Below are positions 58,805 through 64,000 of a stretch of DNA of 64,000 bases, piece after piece. The stretch lies in NCBI GenBank assembly GCA_019155185.1, contig CM032807.1, positions 11,312,700-11,376,699 on the forward strand, read 5' to 3'. Origin of the DNA: Beaufortia kweichowensis (Eukaryota; Chordata; Actinopteri; Cypriniformes; Gastromyzontidae). The position numbers and the translations under genes were made by a program. The notes beneath the pieces are model-generated. The model ran no database searches. It was not told where the DNA came from and worked only from the letters and a program-made list of their open reading frames with translations. Within the stretch, counting starts at the first letter, position 1. Each line of letters begins with the position of its first letter.

Positions 58805-61800
58805 TCCTCATCTGTGTGAATTGTGTTGAACTATTAGTAACATTCAGTAAAAAATTACATTTTTCATCATTTACAAAGGTGTTGCAATACCCTTTTGTAC
58901 CGAAAAATGCTGTTTTGGCAACAGTGTGAGATGGAAGGGGGGTACGTCTGTGTTTGTAAATGATAAATGAGTGTGTAAATGATAAATCACGTGTAACTGA
59001 TAGCTGTTCGTCTGTGTGCATTTGGTCTCCTGGAGAGGCCGTGCCTCATTAGTTTCTGAGGCGATGAGAGAGGTCTGCTCCAAAAATAACACACACCATT
59101 TCCTGTCCATTAAACCACAATTTCACACCAATCTGAGCTTAACGACATAAGCACGCACATGCACAATAAATATCTCCCCTGACATACGCTTAGCCTCTAA
59201 AATCCTTTGAGATGCACAACATCAATCCTACACACGCATACACGCACGGTCCTATTAAATATCGATTTCACACCAATCTAAGCATCTTCCCGGTCTGGGC
59301 TTGTCGGAGAACACGGATGGTGCTGGTGGGATTAAATATTGGGGGGTTGTATGGTCTGATAAAGATCTATGAGCTAATGCACATTCATTTTATTGTTCAT
59401 TTCCTTTCACGTGTATTTTCTTCTGTCAGGCTTTTCAATAGTTTCTGTAGTTTAAGATTAAGTTGTTGCTGCAGTCTGCAACTTTTTTGGTTTAAAAGAA
59501 ACTAGATTAAATATTGATTCTTTAAAGTCTTTAAAACATCTGTGTTTCTTTACCTTTTCCAGCTGTAATCTTATAATAATTTGTAAATTGAGGCATGATT
59601 TCATGTGAAATGACAGTTTGGTGCCATTTACCTCATAAGTAGGTGAAGTAACTTGCAATGTTATATTTCTAACAGAGATGGTAAATAAGGCATTGAACCA
59701 GCAACTATCTGGTTACCACACTGTAAAAAATCCAACTTCAGAATGTTCTCCTGACAAAAGTAATAAAGTACATTGGAATTTGTTTTCTTCCTACTTTGGA
59801 CTGCTGCATCCGACGGCAGCATTTTAGAGATTTTGGACGCAGCCGTGGTTGATATTATTAAAAAGAATGACTGTTTCAGTGTTTGCTTTGTATTTAGAGT
59901 TTTTCAGGGAATTAGGTTTGTTGATTGTCCCCATGATTGAGGTTTGAGTATTCAGCGCATGACGCAGTGCTGCTTCTGGTGCATTGAAGTGCATTCAATA
60001 CAAACAGCTACTTGACCAAAGTTTTGGTCTGTCTTACATGTAGAGTATGTATTTAATAAAACATTATAACTAAGGTAAATTAATTGTGTGGATTTTGTGT
60101 CCACAGACATAAACTCAGAATTGTACTTGTATTAAGTTGCCCAATTATTTTAAGTTTGTGATTTTTTAACTGTTTAACTGAAGTAACTGATTTTTTGGGT
60201 TTGTAGTAAAGTTAAAAGACATGGGACATTACTTAGTAAAGCGAGTTAGGTGAACTACTTGGTCCAAAAGCTAAGAAAAGTTAAAATGTCCTTTAAATTC
60301 TAATAATTCTTTGTTGCATAAAACATCAAAAAGTTTTCCAAACTCAGATTTAATGCAACCCTGAGCCATACCCACTACATCATACCACTGAAGCACATGA
60401 TCACACAATATTTTTGTTTTCTCATGCAATAGTGGCTTCATCCAATTAAAGAGTTTGGCTAATTGCAGAGGTCCCTGTTAAATGGAAGCTTGGATTTGAC
60501 AAATGAAGAGAAATCTGATGATGGTAAACCTGTCTGTTATAGGCTGATAGCCCAGACGTTGTAATGGGTGGGGGCATGAACTGTAAAAACCCAAATAATC
60601 AATGTCTTTGTTGAGAGTTTAGGCATTAAGTCACTTTATTCTCTTGTCTTAGCATTGTCACCATTCTGCCTGTTCTCTAGAAGTTACTCAAAACCAAAGA
60701 TATATATTACCAGAATAAAATAAAGTCTGACTGTAGTTTTAGTGACCCCACAAAATCACTCATTAGTGAAGCGTCTGTAATTTTGATGAAATTATAATCC
60801 ATATGTTGCTTTGAAATGTTGTAATAAATATGTTGCTTTTAATTATTTTGTCACCATATGTCACTATACTGACTATTGACTGGAGATAATGTATTAATTT
60901 TGACTTTATTTAAAAAAATAATACAACTTTATCCTCGTAAATTTCCACAGATCCGCTTATGTCACTCCAAACACATTGATTAATTGATTATTTTGATAAT
61001 TCTTAAAATTTTCACTTGATTCTCAAAATATTATGACTTCAATCTTATTGTGCTATGAATTTATTCTCATAATTTTGACTTGTTCCTGTGACTTTAATCT
61101 TGTAATCTTCTTTTATTTTTTAATGTAGCACCTTTGTAGAGCCTGGAAAAGTTTCTACAGATTGTAAAAAGGTAAAAAATAAATAGTTTTTAAAGAGCTT
61201 TCTTTGGAGAACAAAAATTGTTCTGTGACATGGCGGTTAAGAACCTTTTGTAGCACCTTTATTTTCAAGCGTACGGCAGAATTGTACCTTATTATGCTAT
61301 TTCTTCAGTCCTTATTTAATGCCTCCATTCATCCTACTTGACCTGAATGTCAGCAAAGGAATGATCTGTCAGTGTTCGTTAGTCTACTCTAAAACCTCCT
61401 CCACAGACACGCCAGTGAAGCGCACCCTGGTCTAAGTGAATGTGTCTGGGGAACCCCGATGCTGGATGTAATCACTAAGGGTATAGCATTAATAATAGCC
61501 TGTAGACATCCGAGTCGTGTCTCTTCAATGCCAAATATTACATTGAAGGTCATGAGGTTCCACACACAGTTATTTTCTGTCATTTATAGCACCCCTTCCA
61601 CTGTCAGACCTCTCCATCTACAGTATCCGTCTTTTGTTTTGTGGATGTGCATAGATTGTTTGCATGCAAAACTTGCCATTCATTTATCTGGCAATGTATC
61701 CACAATTCTAGTTCTGGCAGTTTTTTTTGCTTTTAGGTGTCCTGTGAGGGGGTTGGAGTGTCAACTTTATTAGTCTTTACATGGGGAACCACCCACAGTT

Positions 61801-62619
61801 GCCTAAATATGAATTATTTTGTTTCTTAAAGTACAAATTTTCTGGCCTCATAACAGCCTGAAATAACTGCCATGTTGTTCGTACTCGATCATTGTACATT
61901 TCAAACCCATAAGATATATTTTTACAGTATTTACAGTGTTGGGAATGTTATAAATGGAATAGTTGGGATTCTGGGCACTGACTGCTGTGCTGAAATGGAG
62001 TGTTGCTTACATTGGATTTCACTAAGATCTGACTGCTGCATGCGGCTTCTGTGTAACAGCAGGAGGGCGTCTCAACACTTCACTGTGCGGCTCTCAGCTA
62101 GTGAAACATGCAGCTTTTTTGTCAGCCTCAAAATCCCCATCGAAGAAACTTCTCAGTTACCCATTTTCAGTGAAGCTATTCTACCTTTAGAAACTGTATA
62201 TAACACTATAGATATTTAGTAATAAATGGATAAATAAATGCACATTGATTTCATTCCCTCTCTTGTGACTATAGTTGACATATGCATCATGTTTCATCAT
62301 GAGACACATGAGAAGCTATAAGATTTTATTATTTGAAATTTACATGCGGATTGGTTTTGTTGACGTATGATTTTGTCAATAATTTTGTCAACAAGCCAGT
62401 CAGAAACATTCATATTATTAACTAATGTCGAGATGCTACAGTACTTGCACCTATACTGTAAACTACCCAGAAACATGAACTGTAATATTAACTGTGATTA
62501 CTAAATGCAAATGTAAATCTTGTAAATATTAAATAATATAATTAAAAATTGACAGTATGACAATCCAACATAGTATGTATTTCAGTTTAGTTTTTAATAT
62601 ACATTGCATAGATAATACC
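58410..62619. other. Gene-free interval downstream of sirt5
   Basis: After the short sirt5 3' UTR there is the CT microsatellite, AT-rich DNA and decayed element pieces (an ACACTGTAAAAAATCC end near 59,720 and a GGTTAAGAACCTTTTGTAGC block near 61,235). Open frames such as 61872-62219 (+, 115 codons) and 61459-61773 (+) show no family resemblance. Confidence 0.55.
58722..58800. repeat. Perfect CT microsatellite, 79 bp
   Basis: About 39 uninterrupted TC dinucleotides on the + strand. It generates long open frames in both directions (Leu-Ser on +, Arg-Glu on -) that are artefacts. Confidence 0.97.
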
Positions 62620-62981
62620 TGTCACAGAACAGAAGGGACGGAGTCAGCGGATAACAGAAAGGTGACTTTAATGAAACGGATAAACAAACGTTAAAACAGA
62701 AACAGGTAAGTATACTTAGAAACTAATACTGTCCTTGGTAATGCAGATGAACACAGGAGCACAGAAGATGAAAACTGGAGATTCAACGAGGGCCTAATCC
62801 AACAGCTAGCGATCACAGGTAAGTAAGTCCAGGTAACAATTATGAGACTGGACGGTGACTGACTGTGTGAGAGTGTCTTTTAAAGCTGGTGCGGTGATGG
62901 TGAACAGGTGATGATGATTAGAACTCAGGTGATGGTGATCATTGTGATAGGGTGATTTGAGAGCCTGGCATGTCCGTGACA
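62620..62981 (-). mobile_element. Solo LTR with 5-bp target duplication
   Basis: A 362-bp block starts TGTCAC and ends GTGACA (TG...CA with a 6-bp terminal inverted repeat). It is flanked on both sides by ATACC (62615-62619 and 62982-62986). On the - strand a TATA-like CTTTTAAAAG lies in the first third and an ATTAAAG poly(A)-like word near the end, in the order promoter then poly(A), so I orient it on -. There is no internal retrotransposon sequence, so this is a solo LTR left by recombination. Superfamily not determined; 5-bp duplications are usual for Ty3/gypsy, copia and BEL groups. Confidence 0.78.
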
Positions 62982-62986
62982 ATACC

Positions 62987-64000
62987 AATAATACCATGCA
63001 TTTTAATACTGTATAAAGTGTTTTTTTTAATTATTTCTTTTTTATTATAATGTATGTGAAGCTGCTTTGCAACAATGAAAATTGTGAAAAGCACTACATA
63101 TGTGACCCTGTCCAGGCTAAAGTCTCAAAATGAAATTCTGAGATAACAAGCATCCAAGTTTGATATTACCTATAAATATCACTATGATTTCAGTATTTGA
63201 CATGTCATTACTCAGTCAATATAAGATATAAAGATATCACGATTAAAATAATGGTGTATAAGTAAATAAGTAAATCACAAAAAATTACAGGCAGTTGCAT
63301 ATTGTCACATATTTGTTGGTGTTCAACTACAGAAAGGCAGTCATATAAATTATGAGAGAATTTGGTAAGCTTTTAACTTAAAAAAAGACAAATTTGTGTT
63401 GCTGTAAACAAAAGAGTGAGAACATTTCAGGTGAGCAAGCCTTGATAAACAACTTTGGCTGTATTGAGTAAAGCTGTGCGTGCAAAGCAGTGTGACAAAT
63501 ATAGTGTTGTGATGTTTTGTCAAACCGCACCGCTACAAAGCATCTTATTATAAAAGCTACTACAGATAACTATATTCGTGCACGCAGTCAGGAGGGATGT
63601 GAGGTAAGGTTTCTGTGCTGATTCTGTATGGGTGAGGGGCAGGGCAGCTGGTGAGTGGGAGAGATTGTGGGGACTCAGATAAAATGTTGCAGACATCAGG
63701 AAGGGTCAAAGACAGCAGGGGGGGCTGCTTCTAGTCAACACAAGGTCAAGCTGTTATGTGTGGAGGGGAATCGGTTGACAGGAAGAAAATGATGTTGGAG
63801 CAAACCGGAGGATTGAGCAGTTTGTGAATTTCTTGAAGAATGTGCCTGTGATGATACGTGGGGTGCGTGATGGTCACAGCATGAAATAAAAGAAATTGTT
63901 TCCAGCAGTTACCGAGATCTTACTGAAAATCGGTGAAATACTGTAGGAGAGCTTATCTTTGGCATTATGCTGTAAAAAGAGCAAGAGCGTTATTTTGATA
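62987..64000. other. Right end of window, repeats but no gene
   Basis: After the solo LTR come a short piece of the fish repeat seen at 40,375-40,620 (about 63,058-63,095), a MITE family A copy, and about 680 bp of unique-looking DNA (63,320-64,000) with no supported open frame. Confidence 0.5.
63102..63317 (+). mobile_element. MITE family A, copy 5
   Basis: It starts GTGACCCTGTCCAGGCTAAA, lacking the TGTGAAAAC part of the usual end, and ends with a decayed TTGTCAC. The interior (GAGATAACAAGCATCCAAGT, GTAAATCACAAAAAATTACA) is collinear with copies 1, 2 and 4. Confidence 0.75.

Noticed and set aside
58617..59021. 134-codon open frame on - with an Arg-Glu repeat, and its + strand Leu-Ser counterpart
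   Set aside because: Both are produced by the CT microsatellite at 58,722-58,800; flanks have no protein resemblance.
61872..62219. 115-codon open frame on + near the right end
   Set aside because: Cys-rich by chance, no signal of a known family, no supporting splice sites or promoter.

Overview
The window is vertebrate nuclear DNA, almost certainly from a bony fish and probably a cypriniform. Evidence is AT-rich intergenic DNA, GT-AG introns of 70 bp to 2.4 kb, teleost-type interspersed repeats (tRNA-derived SINE, inverted-repeat MITEs, a solo LTR), and proteins readable exon by exon as fish versions of known vertebrate genes. No species can be named from the sequence alone. There is no operon, CRISPR array or prokaryotic system here.

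Layout: (1) 1-11,218, + strand: the 3' part of usp24 (27 exons, 1,025 codons plus stop). (2) 14,512-20,015, - strand: complete pcsk9 (12 exons, 676 aa), tail to tail with usp24. (3) 21,853-23,394, - strand: bsnd (barttin), 3 exons. (4) 24,588-27,375 and 31,377-32,831, - strand: two tmem61-like genes, each with two coding exons, two membrane segments and a PPxY motif. (5) 33,925-39,108, + strand: complete dhcr24 (9 exons, 516 aa). (6) 44,057-44,914, + strand: tmem205 (3 coding exons, 188 aa). (7) 47,569-50,703, - strand: a TRIM-type gene with RING, coiled coil and PRY/SPRY but no B-box (6 exons, 489 aa). (8) 53,429-58,409, + strand: complete sirt5 (9 coding exons, 304 aa). The last 5.6 kb holds no recognisable gene.

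How the genes relate: usp24-pcsk9-bsnd-tmem61-dhcr24 is the block of human chromosome 1p32, with the same order and relative orientation. It places two cholesterol genes close together: pcsk9 lowers LDL receptor levels and dhcr24 makes the last double-bond reduction to cholesterol. bsnd and the two tmem61-like genes look like one tandem family of small two-membrane-pass proteins. The conserved block ends after dhcr24: tmem205, the TRIM gene and sirt5 have human relatives on other chromosomes.

All exon models were built by hand from splice consensus, reading phase and remembered family sequence. In all nine models the summed coding length is a multiple of three with no internal stop. UTR limits, promoters and poly(A) sites are inferred. 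The least expected observations are the bsnd/tmem61 family resemblance, the B-box-less TRIM, a solo LTR with a 5-bp target duplication, and a five-copy MITE family. I found no wholly new biological system.
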